DNA of 64,000 bases from Lasiosphaeris hirsuta (lineage: Eukaryota > Ascomycota > Sordariomycetes > Sordariales > Lasiosphaeriaceae), in assembly GCA_030549175.1 (NCBI GenBank), contig JAUKUA010000002.1, forward strand, positions 6,138,001 through 6,202,000, written 5' to 3'. A program made the translations under genes and the position numbers. Below are positions 44,067-56,006 of this stretch, in pieces (within the stretch, counting starts at the first letter, position 1; each line of letters opens with the position of its first letter). The notes below the pieces were generated by a model that searched no databases, was not told the origin of the DNA, and worked only from the letters and a program-made list of their open reading frames with translations.

Positions 44067-44660
44067 GTTAACTTGCCCGTCAGCAAAATCACGAAATGGC
44101 AAAAGGTGACGAAAACTGGAAAAGGGGCGCGCTCATTTGTGCGCTCCTACCAAGAGAGTTAGTTATGCTCGGGTTGGAACTGTTGTCGGCATCTTCCTGG
44201 TCCATGAACATAACAGCCAAGTTTTCAGTCTTTGCAAGCCGGTACAGCACACCGTACGCCTCTTCTTCCAACGGGTGGTCCAGATTCAGGGGAAGTTTGT
44301 GTGTTCCAGAGGGTTTAGGGTTAGGGTTCGGTACCGAACCAATATTCAGGGGGTTTCCCAAGGTGAGCTCATTAGATTGCCTCTTAATTCTCAGTTTTGG
44401 ATAAAAATAGGACCTTTTTATGACACAAATATGCCTTGCGAATAAAAAAAATGCCATTTCTTATGCTAGAAAGGCTAGAAAGGCCTTTGGGGACTTTACT
44501 ATCCAGTGCGGGAGTATTACGCGCCGACCAAAAAAACCCTCCAAAAAAAACCATGTTGGAATAGGGGCAAGCAATCTCATTTCAGCTACCACACGACACC
44601 ATTTCGAGGCCATGATACAAAAATCACACCAAAAATCACTCCAGAAGTTATCCCCGCCAC
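44067..44660. other. Intergenic with telomere-like hexamers
   Basis: This stretch lies between the 3' ends of the membrane-protein and EthD genes. It carries GGTTTAGGGTTAGGGTTCGG at 44311-44330, about two TTAGGG units. A GAAATGGCA/TGCCATTTC inverted repeat at 44093 and 44451 is short and may be chance. No gene is seen. Confidence 0.4.
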
Positions 44661-44987
44661 CTACGCCCCCCGACCCTCCTCGACAACAACCCAAGCCTTC
44701 GGCTGCGTCTTGGCATACCTCTTCGCATCCTCCTCGATCCACTTGGCCACGTCCGCAAACGACTCGGCCGCGTAGGTGGCCCAGATGTCCTCAACGGTGT
44801 CGAACTCGGCGAGCGACATGACCTCGTACGAGTCGTCCATGCCGGGCGCCGGGGCCGTCTTGACGATCCTCCAGCTCTTGCAGTGGGGCTGGAAGAGGGC
44901 AAAGGCCTTGGGCATGTGCACGTTGATGTAGTAGTCGAGGTCGACCTCGGCGCCTTTTTCGTAGGCGGTGACGAGAATTGCGGGCAT
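44661..44987 (-). CDS. EthD-domain protein (dimeric alpha/beta barrel)
   Basis: A single exon of 108 residues. Seen: MPAILVTAYEKGAEVDLDYYINVHMPKAF, with the tyrosine-to-histidine spacing (YYINVHMP) that opens EthD proteins; a central VMSLAEFDTVEDIWATYAAE; and a C-terminal acidic helix with a hydrophobic end (KAWVVVEEG). Known: the fold is the ABM/EthD ferredoxin-like dimer. In fungal polyketide loci such small proteins can assist oxidation, decarboxylation or ring formation; many have no assigned reaction. It starts 734 bp from the polyketide synthase on the opposite strand, so joint expression and a role in the same pathway are likely, by inference. No signal peptide; cytosolic. Confidence 0.85.
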   Translation of the reverse strand: MPAILVTAYEKGAEVDLDYYINVHMPKAFALFQPHCKSWRIVKTAPAPGMDDSYEVMSLAEFDTVEDIWATYAAESFADVAKWIEEDAKRYAKTQPKAWVVVEEGRGA

Positions 44988-45618
44988 GGTGAGGCTGGGT
45001 GCTGCGGGTACGTTGATGGTTGGGATGGCAATCGGGTTCGAGGTGGCAGATCCGGAATGGCAGAATCCAGAATCACGGGATAAGAATTGTAGATTCGAGA
45101 GATAAGGTGGCCATCTCGGACAAGGGCTCGAAAGAGGCCGATTAAACGGGGATAAAATGGACTGGAAACTCCCAAGATACACTTCGCGTTGCGACTCCGA
45201 ACCTACCTCATCTCGACACCTCGGACCGCTCGCGGGACGCCTGGATCGCGCACCATCGAGGAATTCCCACGTCGGACCGTTTGCAGATGCTCGACGGCCC
45301 CATTCAGAGCGAAAGCTGCTCCCCTCAGCCGCGGCGTTGCGTTGAAAAGGGGTAACATTACCCCTGGTCTCCGCTGACGGCGGAGCGTCCAGCCCGCGCA
45401 CAACGTCCTGAGCGGGCCTCGCGGACCGACTTGTCCCCCCCAACGTACCTGAAACCTCCAACCGCCCGGATACCCATCAGGAGTGAAAGCAAGTGCTAAA
45501 AAAAAAAATGAGAGACACTGTCAGTAATTAGCATAAAAACAACTTCCATCGACGGGTCAAAGAGGCACGATGCTGGCCAAGCAGCAAAGAGTTCAACAAG
45601 GTCAACTCTCAACACACC

Positions 45619-45652
<34 letters not shown>

Positions 45653-45721
45653 CCACCACCACCACCACCACCACCACCAACCCCAAGTCGCCACCAACAC
45701 ACACCCCAAGCTTACACGACC
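44988..45721. promoter_or_regulatory. Divergent promoter region of the EthD gene and polyketide synthase
   Basis: A 734-bp head-to-head spacer. Seen: a perfect 6-base inverted repeat with 5-base spacer, CTCCGC TGACG GCGGAG at 45369-45385, which contains CCG-N7-CGG, a form compatible with a Zn2Cys6 dimer site. A CAC/CAT microsatellite lies close to the synthase start. Binding is inference only; such motifs occur by chance in GC-rich DNA. Confidence 0.35.
45615..45679 (+). repeat. CAC/CAT trinucleotide microsatellite
   Basis: Seen: about six CAC units, then six CAT units, then about ten CAC units, ending roughly 45 bases before the polyketide-synthase start. It is probably transcribed in the 5' leader. 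Confidence 0.9.
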
Positions 45722-48700
45722 ATGCCTGGCCTGTTGAGAACCTTGAGTCCGGCGGGAAGCTCGTCCCAGAGCAGCAGCTCTGCCCTGGACCCCGAGTACA
45801 GTCTCACCGGGGACTATGCGGCTGCTTCCTTCCCCGGCTACGCCGAGAAGCCGCTGCACGAGCAGTTGGAGCCGATTGCCGTGGTCGGCATGGGTGAGTC
45901 TCTCTGCCGTTTTCGCTCTCTGTAGCACCAACTGAACGGGGTCCCGCAGGCTGCCGACTCCCCGGCGACGTCGACTCGCCGGCCAAGTTCTGGGACCTGA
46001 TGATGAACAAGGACACGGGCAACACGCCCAAGGTGCCGGCCTCGCGGTTCAACATCGACGCCCACATGCACAAGAATAACGACCGGCCGGGCAGCTTCGG
46101 CGTGCTGGGCGGCTACTTCCTGCACGACGACCTGGCGCAGTTCGACCCGGCCTTCTTCGGCATCACGCCCATCGAGGCCATGTGGATGGACCCGCAGCAG
46201 CGCAAGCTGCTCGAGGTGGTGTACGAGGCGCTCGAATCGGGCGGCATCACGCTCGACGCCGTCGCGGGCACGCGCACGGCCGTGTTCGCGGCCAGCTTCA
46301 CGGCCGACTGGCAGCAAATGTCGTTCAAGGAGCCGTCGTTCCGCCACAGCCTGTCGGCGACGGGCGTCGACCCGGGCATCATCAGCAACCGCATCAGCCA
46401 CGTGTTCAACCTGATGGGCCCCAGCATCGTGTGCAACACGGCGTGCTCGTCGTCCGTCTACGCGCTGCACAATGCGTGCAACGCGCTGCGCAACCGCGAG
46501 TGCGAGGGCGCCATCGTCGGCGGCGTCAACCTCATCATCACGGTCGACCAGCACATGAACACGGCCAAGCTGGGGGTGCTGTCGCCGACGTCGACGTGCC
46601 ACACGTTTGACGCGAGCGCCGACGGGTACGGCCGCGCCGACGCCGTGGGCGCCGTGTACCTCAAGCTGCTGTCGGACGCGGTGCGCGACGGCGACCCGAT
46701 CCGCGCCGTGATCCGGTCCAGCGCCGTCAACAACAACGGCAAGGTGCCGGCCGTCGGCATCACGCACCCCAACCGCGCCGGCCAGGCCGCCGTCATCGCG
46801 CACGCGTACCAGCGGGGCGGCGACCTCGACCCGCGCCTGACGGGCTACTTTGAGTGCCACGGCACCGGCACCGCCATCGGCGACCCGCTCGAGGTGCACG
46901 CCGTGGCCATGGCCATGAACCGGGACCGCGCCCCCGGCGAGGACCCGCTGCTGATCGGCGCCGTCAAGACAAACATCGGCCACAGCGAGGCCGCCAGCGG
47001 CCTGTCGGCGCTCATCAAGGCCGTGCTGATCGCCGAGCGCGGCGTGATCCCGCCGACGCGGGGCGTCGTCAACCTGAACCCCAAGATCCGGTGGGACGAC
47101 TGGCAGGTCAAGGTGGCGACCGAGCCGGCGCCGTTCCCCAAGCACCTCCCCGTCCGGCGCGTGTCGGTCAACAGCTTCGGCTACGGCGGCACCAACGCGC
47201 ACGTCATCGTCGAGGCGGCCGAGTCGCTGGTCCGGCCGGGGGACGGGCAGGCGTACCGCTTCTTCGACAGCAACAAGTCCAGCAAGCTCTCCACGCCCCG
47301 GCGCGCCACGCACCGCAAGCGGCCCTTCCTGCTGCCCTTCTCGGCGCACGACAAGGCCACGCTCAAGCGCAACATTGACGCGCACGGCGCCGTGGCCGGC
47401 CGGTACAGCCTGCTGGACCTGTCGTACACGCTCGCGACGCGGCGCACCAAGCTGGCCAGCAGGGCCTTCGCCGTGGCGAGCCACACGACGCTCGACGACG
47501 CCTTTGGCAACGTGGCGGCCGCCTTCGGCTTCGCCGAAAACAAGAGGGCGGCCAGGACGGTCGGCTTCGTCTTCACGGGCCAGGGCGCGCAGTGGGCGCG
47601 CATGGGCGCCGAGCTCATCGAGCACTCGCCGCGCTTCCTGCAGTCGATCCGCGCGCTGGACGGCGCGCTCGAGGACCTGCACGACGGGCCCAGCTGGTCC
47701 ATCGAGGACGTGCTGCTGGAACCCCCCGAGCTCTCCAAGATCGGCGACGCCGAGTTCGCGCAGCCCCTGTGCACCGCCGTCCAGGTGGCCCTGGTGCAGC
47801 TGCTCGCGCACTGGGGCGTGCGGCCGGCCGTGACGGTCGGCCACTCGTCGGGCGAGATCGCGGCCGCGTACGCCGCCGGGCTGGTGTCGGCGCGGGAGGC
47901 CATCACGGCCGCCTACTACCGCGGCAAGGTCACGCGCGACATCAAGACCAGCGGTGCCATGCTGGCCGTCGGGCTCGGCGCCGACGCCGTCGCGCCCTAC
48001 CTGGCGCCCCACGGTGGCCGCGTGGTGGTGGCCTGCCACAACTCGCCCGCGAGCGTCACGCTCAGCGGCGACGCCGACGCCATCGGCCTGGTCAAGGCGC
48101 AGCTCGAGGCCGCCGGCGTCTTTGCGCGCGCCGTCAAGACCGACGGCAAGGCCTACCACTCGCACCACATGGCGCCGGTCGCGCACAAGTACGAGAGGCT
48201 GATCCGCGCCGCCAAGGAGTGCGCGCCCTTTGACCTGCCGGCGCCGAGCACGGCCAAGATGGTGTCGTCGGTGACCAACACCGTCTTCTCCGAGGGCACG
48301 GTGCTGGACCACGCCTACTGGAGCGCCAACCTGCGGAACCCGGTGCTGTTCAGCCAGGCCGTCCAGACCATCCTGACGACGGCCGCGTTCGCCGACCTTG
48401 ACCTGCTCGTCGAGATCGGGCCGCACCCGGCCATGTCGGGCCCCATCAAGCAGATCAAGGCCGCGCTCAAGGCCGAGAAGCTCGACTACCTCCCGACGCT
48501 GCTGCGCGGCACCGACTCGGCCGTGCAGCTACTCAAGTTCGCGGGCGAGCTGTTCCTGCGCGGCTACCCGCTGGACATGGAGCGCGTGGCGACGGCCTAC
48601 GCGGAGCACCCGTCGGCGGCCGTCAGCGGCAAGGTCGGGGGGCCGTCCGAGCCGGCCGTCATCGTGGACCTGCCGCCGTACCAGTGGAACTACACGCGGC

Positions 48701-51700
48701 CGCTGTGGGCCGAGGCGCGCGCCAGCCGCGAGCAGCGGCTGCCCAGGTACCCGCGCCACGACGTGCTCGGGTCGCTAGTCATCGGGTCGTCGCTGGTCGA
48801 GCCGACGTGGCGCAACGTGCTGCGCATCGGCGACCTCCCGTGGCTGCGGGACCACTCGCTCGGCGGCGAGTCCGTCTTCCCGGCCGCCGGGTACTTTGCC
48901 ATGGCCATCGAGGCCATCACGCAGCTCAACGAGCTCAGCGAGCACCCCGTCGACATCGCCAGCTACGTCCTCCGCGACGTGTCCATCAAGAAGGCGCTCG
49001 TGACGCCCGACGACGACGAGGGCATCGAGGTGCTGTACAACATGCGGCCCTCGACGTTCGCCGAGGGCGACTCCTCCAAAGCCACGTGGTGGGACTTTAG
49101 CGTGTCGTCGATCGACGGCGGCGGCGGCGTCAAGAAGGAGCACATGGCCGGCAGCGTGAGCATCAACACGGCCCCGGTCTCCAAGGCGCCGCGGGCGGCG
49201 CCGCAGTTCCCGCAGCGGGCGAGCGGGCGGGCGTGGAACCAGGCGCTGCGCGAGGTCGGCTTCGACTACGGGCCGACGTTCCAGGACATGGACAACATCC
49301 AGTTCGACGGCCGGACGTACGCGGCCCGCAGCACGACCAACATCAAGCAGGTCGTCGACGAGGCGCTGGGCGAGTCGCGCTACGTGCTGCACCCGGCCGT
49401 GGTGGACTCGACGCTGCAGCTGAGCATCGCGTCCATCTACGCCGGCCGCACCAACGCCATGGAGTGCGGCGTCGTGCCCATCCAGGTCGACCAGGTCACC
49501 ATCTGGCCGCCCACACCCCAGCAGCTCCAGCACCAAAGAGCGAGCGCGTACGCCTGGGTCGACCGCCGCGGCATCCGCGCCTTCGAGAACAGCGTCCAGA
49601 TGACGGCCGACGACGGCAGCATGGTCCTGGAGATCGTCAACGTGCGGACCACGGCTTACGAGGCCGCCGTGCCCCAGAAGCTCGAGCTTGCGCTGAGCGA
49701 GGCGCCCTACGGCGAGATGCTGTGGCGGCGCGACTTTGCTACCATTGAGTCGGGCGCCGACATGGAAGGCCTCGCCGAGTTTGATCTGATCGATCTGGCC
49801 CTCTTCAAGGACCCCTCCGACAAGGTGCTCGAGCTGGGCTTCCAGTACGCCTCCGCCATCCTCCAGAAGCACCCGCAAGCCGCGTACACGGTCCTGGTCG
49901 GTTCCGACGACGAGAAGGAGGCTGCCACGGCGTCCGTCGCGGGCTTCAGCAATGCCAAGGTGATCCAACTCGACCTCGAGAAGGAGCTGGAAGCGCAGGG
50001 CATCAAGCCAGCGTCCTTTGGCCTCTTCTCCACCACCGACCTCAAGCCTTCCTACGCAGCCGTGGTCCCCCAGCTGCGCAAGACCCTCAGGGCCGGCGGG
50101 CTGGCCGTCTGGAACTCTCAGACCACCATCTCGACCCTCTCCCGGGCAGGCTTCGGGGGCTTCGACTGGGCCATCACCAACAGCGCCGGCGTCGGCATGG
50201 GCCGCGACACCGTCCCGGTCGAGACCCCGCCGCCGAGCAAGACGCCCGAGATCCAGATTGTGTACCGCAAGTCCGCACCCGGCGTGTCGGCCGTCATCAA
50301 GACCACCTTCGAGGCCCAGTCCTGGCAGGTCAAGCTCCGCAAGCTGAGCGACTGCGCCTCCGCCGTCGGCGCGGACCACGTCATCCTGCTCGACGACATG
50401 GACGAGCCCCTGCTACGCACCATCACCGAGACCGAGTTTGAGGCGCTCAAGACCATTTCCCAGTCTGCCTCCTCGGCCCTCTGGGTCACGCCGGCCTCTC
50501 TCCTCGAGGCGCAGCTCCCCGACTACGCCATGACGGCCGGTCTCGTGCGGGCGATTACGTCGGAGAACGCATCGTTCGACTTGCGGATGCTGGACCTCGA
50601 CTTCGCGACGAGCCCGTCCAAGACGGCCGCCGAAGCCATCGAGAAGATTGTCAGCCAGCAGGTCTTCCAGCAAGGCGCGTCCGAGCACGAGTACTGCCTT
50701 TCCAACGGCCAGCTGCACATTAGCCGCCTGGTCCGCAACCAGGAGCTCAACGCCGTCTTTGGCCCGTCGCGGCAGACCGAGCCGAAGACCGTCGGCCCGG
50801 AAGACTACCTGACGGGCATCGCGCTCAAGGGCAAGGTGGTCTTCCAGCAGCACACCTCGGGTGAGCAGGAAGCCGTCAAGGCTGGCCATGTCGAGGTCCA
50901 GGTCCAGCTCGGCACTCTTACCAAGGAGGGCGTCCGCGTCATCACCGGAACCGACTACCCCACCACCTTCAGCCACGAAGTTGGCGGCATCGTCAAGAGG
51001 GTCGGGGCCGGGGCCGGCGTGACGGGTCTGTCGGTCGGGGATCGGGTCGTTGGCTTCAACGCCGACAAGTTCTCCACGCACCAGCAAATCCCGGCCTCCC
51101 TGCTCCAAAAGCTGCGCAGCGGGGAAGATGCGACCGAGGCCGTGAGTCTGCTGGTTCCGTACGCTACGGCCCTCCACGGCCTCGAGACGCTGGCCAGGGT
51201 CAAGAGCGGCGAGCACGTCCTCATCCTCCACGGCACGGGCACCAGCGGCGCGGCGGCCGTCAAGATCGCCCAGGCCAAGGGCGCCGTCCCGTACGTCGTG
51301 GCGGCAACGCAGGAGGAGGCCGATTTCCTGTACCGCGACCTCCGCATGCCCGCCGAGCACGTCATCCGACCAGCCGACGGCCTGGTGCGCGAGCGTCTTG
51401 AGAAGCTCACCAACGGCAACGGAGCCGACGTTGTCTTTAGCGCCGGCAACGTCGACCCCATTGCCGCCCGCGAGGCCTGGCGCAGCATTGCCCGCTTCGG
51501 CCGCTTCGTCGACAGCGGCCGCAAGGATGTGCTCAGTCGAAATGCCATCGACACGCTCCCGGTGCAGCGCGGCGCGAGCTACCTGCCCTTCGACATCTTG
51601 GACATTTATGAGGGTCGTCCCGAGGTCCTGTCTGGCCTGCTCTCCCAGGTTCTGGACCTGTATAGACGCCATCTCCTGGCTGCTCCCGGCGCGCTTGAGC

Positions 51701-53047
51701 CGTTCAGTCTTGCCGAGATTGACCAGGGTGTCACGGCCTTCTCGGACGCCTTTGGGGCGGTCAAGCCCGTGATTCAATACACGGGTCCCGAGCCCACTGT
51801 GGTGGAAGCCCTGCCCTCGCGCAAGCCGCTCAAGTTTGACTCGGAGGCGACCTACCTGCTGGTTGGCTGCCTTGGTGGCCTGGGCCGGAGTTTGACGTCT
51901 TGGATGATGAAGTCGGGCGCTCGCCGCTTCACATTCTTGTCCCGCTCTGGTGCCGATGCTCCGTCGGCCGCAAAACTTGTCAGCGACATCGAGAGTGCCG
52001 GCGCTATCGTGCAGATTGTCAGGGGCGACGTTACATCGGCGGATGATGTAGCGCTTGCCGTCAAGGGGGTGCCGTCAGAGCATCCGATCAAGGGTGTTGT
52101 GCATGCTGCCATGGTGCTGCGGGTAAGTCTCTACCCTCCTTGGGTCTCGGCGTAGAACGCAGAATCAGTGGAACTAACGCAGGATTACCCAGGATGGCCT
52201 TTTCCACTCCATGTCTTTCGACAGCTGGAAGACATCGACGGAGCCCAAGGTCAAGGGTGCGGCAAACCTCCATGCCGTCTTGGGAAGCACACCGCTCGAC
52301 TTCTTCATCATGACCAGTTCCGTGTCGGGCACTCTTGGCACGCCAGGTCAGGCCAACTATGCAGCCGCCAACAGCTACCTCGACGCGCTCGCGCTTCACC
52401 GGCGCGCTAACGGGCAGGTCGCTACCTCGGTCATCCTACCCATGGTTCTCGGCGTGGGAGTTGTCGCCGAGAACACCAAGCTGGAGGATGCCCTTAAGCA
52501 GAAGGGCATGTACGGCATCGACGAAGAGCAGCTCCTCGAGGCCTTTGAAGTCGCGATTGTCTCGCAGTTCCAAGAGCGCGCCCCGAGCCACGTCGTCGTC
52601 GGTCTCGATCCCTACAAGCTGCAGAAGGCCGTCAAGGACGCCGAGGTATCGAGCAGCTTCTGGATGGAAGATGTGCGCTTCAACCACATGGTGCACGACA
52701 TGGAGTCGTCTGCAGATGACGGCGCCGGCAGTGCAGGCGGAGCGCAGAGTATCCTGGCGACGGTCAAGGCTGCGGCGTCGCCTGCTGAGGCCATCAATGC
52801 GGTGAACGAACACTTCATTGGCAAGCTGGCGCGCATGCTCATGCTGAGCCCAGATGATTTCGACCCTGATGCCAAGTCCATCGCTGACTACGGCATCGAC
52901 AGCATGATTGGTGCCGAGCTGCGCAACTGGATCTTCAAGGAGTACCGCATTGACATCCCCTTCCAACAGCTGCTTGCGCCGTCCTTGACCATCGGGAAGT
53001 TTGCCAAGCAGGTGTGCTCAGTCGCCGGGGTGCTGCCGGAAGAGTAA
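45722..53047 (+). CDS. Highly reducing type I polyketide synthase
   Basis: Three exons (45722-45893, 45950-52122, 52193-53047) give 2399 residues. Domains in order: KS (about 52-480; active-site Cys 223 in NTACSSS, His in ECHGTGT and NIGHSE); MAT (about 610-920; Ser 690 in GHSSGEIA); DH (about 980-1290; His 1026 in HSLGGESVFP, Asp 1210); a short degenerate methyltransferase remnant (about 1330-1480; LELGFQYASAIL where a SAM loop would be); ER (about 1680-2005; cofactor loop HGTGTSGAAAVKIA is unusual); KR (about 2020-2260; GCLGGLGRS, Tyr 2171); ACP (about 2300-2395; Ser 2352 in GIDSM). No thioesterase or reductase, so release needs a partner. Known: makes reduced linear or cyclised polyketides iteratively. 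Lack of C-methylation is predicted. Product unknown. Confidence 0.95.
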
Positions 53048-54803
53048 CAGAGAGAGATTGCCGGTTTTTTGGGGGGTGTTTTGGGGAGGGTTTTTTTTTT
53101 CCTTCACGTCATGGATAGATAAGCATATACTTTCGAATTTTCAAGATGAGGCTCAAGTTTGGGAGTTTTGGTTTATTTTTAGGATAGAAGTTGATTGCTA
53201 AAGGGAAGGAAGGCGGCGTCTTGGTAGTTTGATAGTAGCTCCCTCCACGATTTCACCGGTCTCTTGTCAGCACTGATCAAGCAATGCAATGTCAGGTGAT
53301 AGAAGAACTAGGAAACGCGGCAGCGCCCTCCTTCTCCCGCTAGATTTCATTCGTAACTACCTGCAATCCAACCCTGGTCTAGGTATTAATCAGCGCGGGA
53401 CTCCCCTCAAAAGCCCAAAGAGAGATATGACAGTCCATCACAGCCCAGAATTGCATTCTGGTATTCCAAAAGGCATATCGAGGTATAAGACTTTTCCCGT
53501 ATGAAAAAGGGCGTTTGTTCCATCCAAAAAGACCTTTCTGGTATTTACAAAGCTATTTGGTATTTTAGAACACCTCTGCATGTCTGCAACGACGCATCCT
53601 TTCTCACATTTGCAGCTTAGAGATCCACGCAAACAAACAACAAGAGTTGGGTTGCACTCGCATCGGCTTCGTTTGGTTTACGGTGACTAACTAGTGCATC
53701 TTGATATAGAGATCTACCACACAGACTTCGCAACTGCCAATGGCGACAGTAGGTAAGTGATCTTGTTGGTGAGGCCAAGTGCCGCTTGTCATTAGACTGG
53801 CTCCCACTGGAATCCTTATGAGTTAGGGCAATCGCAATCGTCAAAACATGCAGCATTAGGACCGGTGTTGAGGAGAAGGGGGAGGGCCCGAGGGCAGTTA
53901 GTTTCAAGATGTCACGCCCACAGCTCCGAATCCAGCTCGAGTCCAGTAGCTCAGGATTCTGCAGGACCCGATTCATCGTCTCGATTGGTGGGTTTCCAGG
54001 ATTGCCGTTCACCGTCCATACGTGGAGCGCCACACCTCGTTAGCCCTGTAGACAAGTGGCAGTGTGGCATGTTAGAGATGCGGAGATTATCTGTGATTGC
54101 GTTGCGCGGATATCGTCACATCGACTCACCGGTTTACAATTACGGGACTCGGACGCTAGACTCGGGGCTACTATTCACCCAACGCAGTGCACTTTGAATG
54201 TATGTGGCTTCCAGCTGGTTTCCAGCTGGTTTCCAGGGCTAAAGTCAAGACAGAAACAAATGTGGCAAAAAAAGAAAAGAAAGTCAGCCTGAACCCATAT
54301 TGGCGACAATATTGACCTGTCGATCGCATCCGGGTCCACGGTTCGGTAGTTGCGGTAGATGCGCAACATGGGCCCATGGCAGCGTGGGCACAGGGCACAC
54401 ACACAGGGCACACCCAGCATGGACACATTTTTCTCATGGCTGCAGGGATTTCGAGTCTGCCTGAGAGAGCGGAGGTCTGAGGGTCTGAGACGGGGCAACT
54501 TACCCAGCTGGGGATAGCACCACCCGCTAGCCACCTTGGACTGTGACGACGCGCATCACGAACTCCTCACCGGCCCCTGACCGAGCGCTCCCCAGCTTGC
54601 TAGCTCCAAGTTCCCCAGGTTTCCAATTTCCTGTTTCACCTCAAGATGCTTACACTATCCTCCAGCAATTGCACTACACCCGTTCACCCCCATTGCTATG
54701 TGTGTCTCCCCTCTTTTCTACAAGACATGGCTTCTTCATAATAATACGAACTGTTGTCCCCCTCCGATGGAAGGACTAGAGGCCTTCGCTCTCACTCGCA
54801 TAA
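53048..54803. other. Intergenic, no gene seen
   Basis: About 1.75 kb downstream of the polyketide synthase. Short direct repeats of GCTGGTTTCCA occur at 54211-54238. Open frames of up to 138 codons (53617-54033, minus) show no motif. I see no RNA gene. Confidence 0.4.
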
Positions 54804-56006
54804 ATGGCGATACTCGACATGGTGGGACCTCGGCAGTCCCCTGAGGGGTCGGCACCCGACGCCGACCTGCCCCACGACGACCTAGGGCCGGAACTCAACG
54901 CCATCTTCTGGCTCCTCACCAGCCTCTCCCTCGGGTTCTTGAGCCTCAGGCTATACTGCAAGCTGACGCGCGGCCGCCAGCTGTGGTGGGATGACTACCT
55001 CCTCACCGCATCTTGGGTCGCGCTGGCCGTCTCGGCGTCCACCACCAGCGTCTGCGTCGCCCTCGACTACGGCAAGCACCTCTACGACATGCGGCCCGAA
55101 AACCTGCCCAAGATGCCCTTTGTCGCCGTCTTCGCCGGCTTCTTCTCCGTCCTCTCCGCCGTCTGGAGCAAGACGGCATTCGCCCTCACGCTGCTGCGCT
55201 TGTCCGAGCGGTGGATGAAGATTATGATCTGGGTCATCATCATCACCCTCAACGCCATCATGGGCACTGCCATGTTGTTCATGTGGATCAAGTGCCGTCC
55301 CTTTGCCCTGGTTTGGGACCAGACCATCGAGGGCTACTGCATCCCGCAGCAAAAGATCATTACCTTGTTTCAATGGTCGGCCGGTGAGCCTTCTCCCGTC
55401 GTCCGGGTGTCCCAACCGAGAGCTGACTTATGGTCAGGATGGTCTGGTAGTATGGACATAATCCTCGCACTTTGCCCGTGGTTCATCCTCTGGAACTTGA
55501 CCATGACGGTGAAAGAGAAGTTTGGCGTTGCAATTGCCATGAGCATGGGTGTCGTGTATGTCAACCCCACACTCCCTCCCAACCCGAGATATCCACTGAC
55601 TTCCAGCCGCAGTGCCGGCGCCGCGTCGTTTGTCAAGATGGTCATGTTGCCAAAACTTGCTGGAGATCCAAGTATGTGTCTCAAAATCCCACCCAGAAGC
55701 ATGCAGCTCTAACTGAGTGACCCAGCCGAAACCGTGGCCGTGACAATCTGGGGTGGAGCAGAAGGCGCCATCACTATCATCGCCGCCTCCATTCCCGTAC
55801 TCCGCGCCCTCATCCGGAAGAGTGGCAGCAGCTCCGACAACCTGAAGGAAATTAGCGCGACTACCCCGCTGGCCAACAAGGATGAGCGGTTTTACCATGC
55901 ACCAGTAAACTTTGGCATGGAGATGTCACCGTTGTCGCCAATATTTGGCAAGATCATGGTCAAAGGGTCATCGCCCAATTTGAAGGCCTACAATCTTGAA
56001 GTTTGA
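54804..56006 (+). CDS. Pth11-like / rhodopsin-domain seven-helix receptor
   Basis: Four exons (54804-55383, 55438-55555, 55613-55671, 55726-56006) give 345 residues. Seen: a polar N-terminus, then LNAIFWLLTSLSLGFLSLRLYCKLTRGRQLWWDDYLL, the first helices with the WWDD motif of this family; AVFAGFFSVLSAVWSKTAFALTLLRLS; IMIWVIIITLNAIMGTAML; CRPFALVWD with a later GYC; SGSMDIILALCPWFILWNL; VAGAASFVKMVML; and ETVAVTIWGGAEGAITIIAASIPVLRAL. A cytosolic tail follows. Known: the fungal rhodopsin/SAT4-like family includes Pth11-type surface receptors and many uncharacterised plasma-membrane proteins, some next to metabolite clusters. The ligand is unknown. Confidence 0.88.

Noticed and set aside
44093..44459. 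Possible MITE with GAAATGGCA/TGCCATTTC ends
   Set aside because: The inverted repeat is only nine bases, similarity stops inside it, and no target duplication was seen.
45838..48426. 862-codon open frame on the minus strand
   Set aside because: It is fully antisense to the KS and MAT domains of the polyketide synthase; its composition is a codon-bias artefact.
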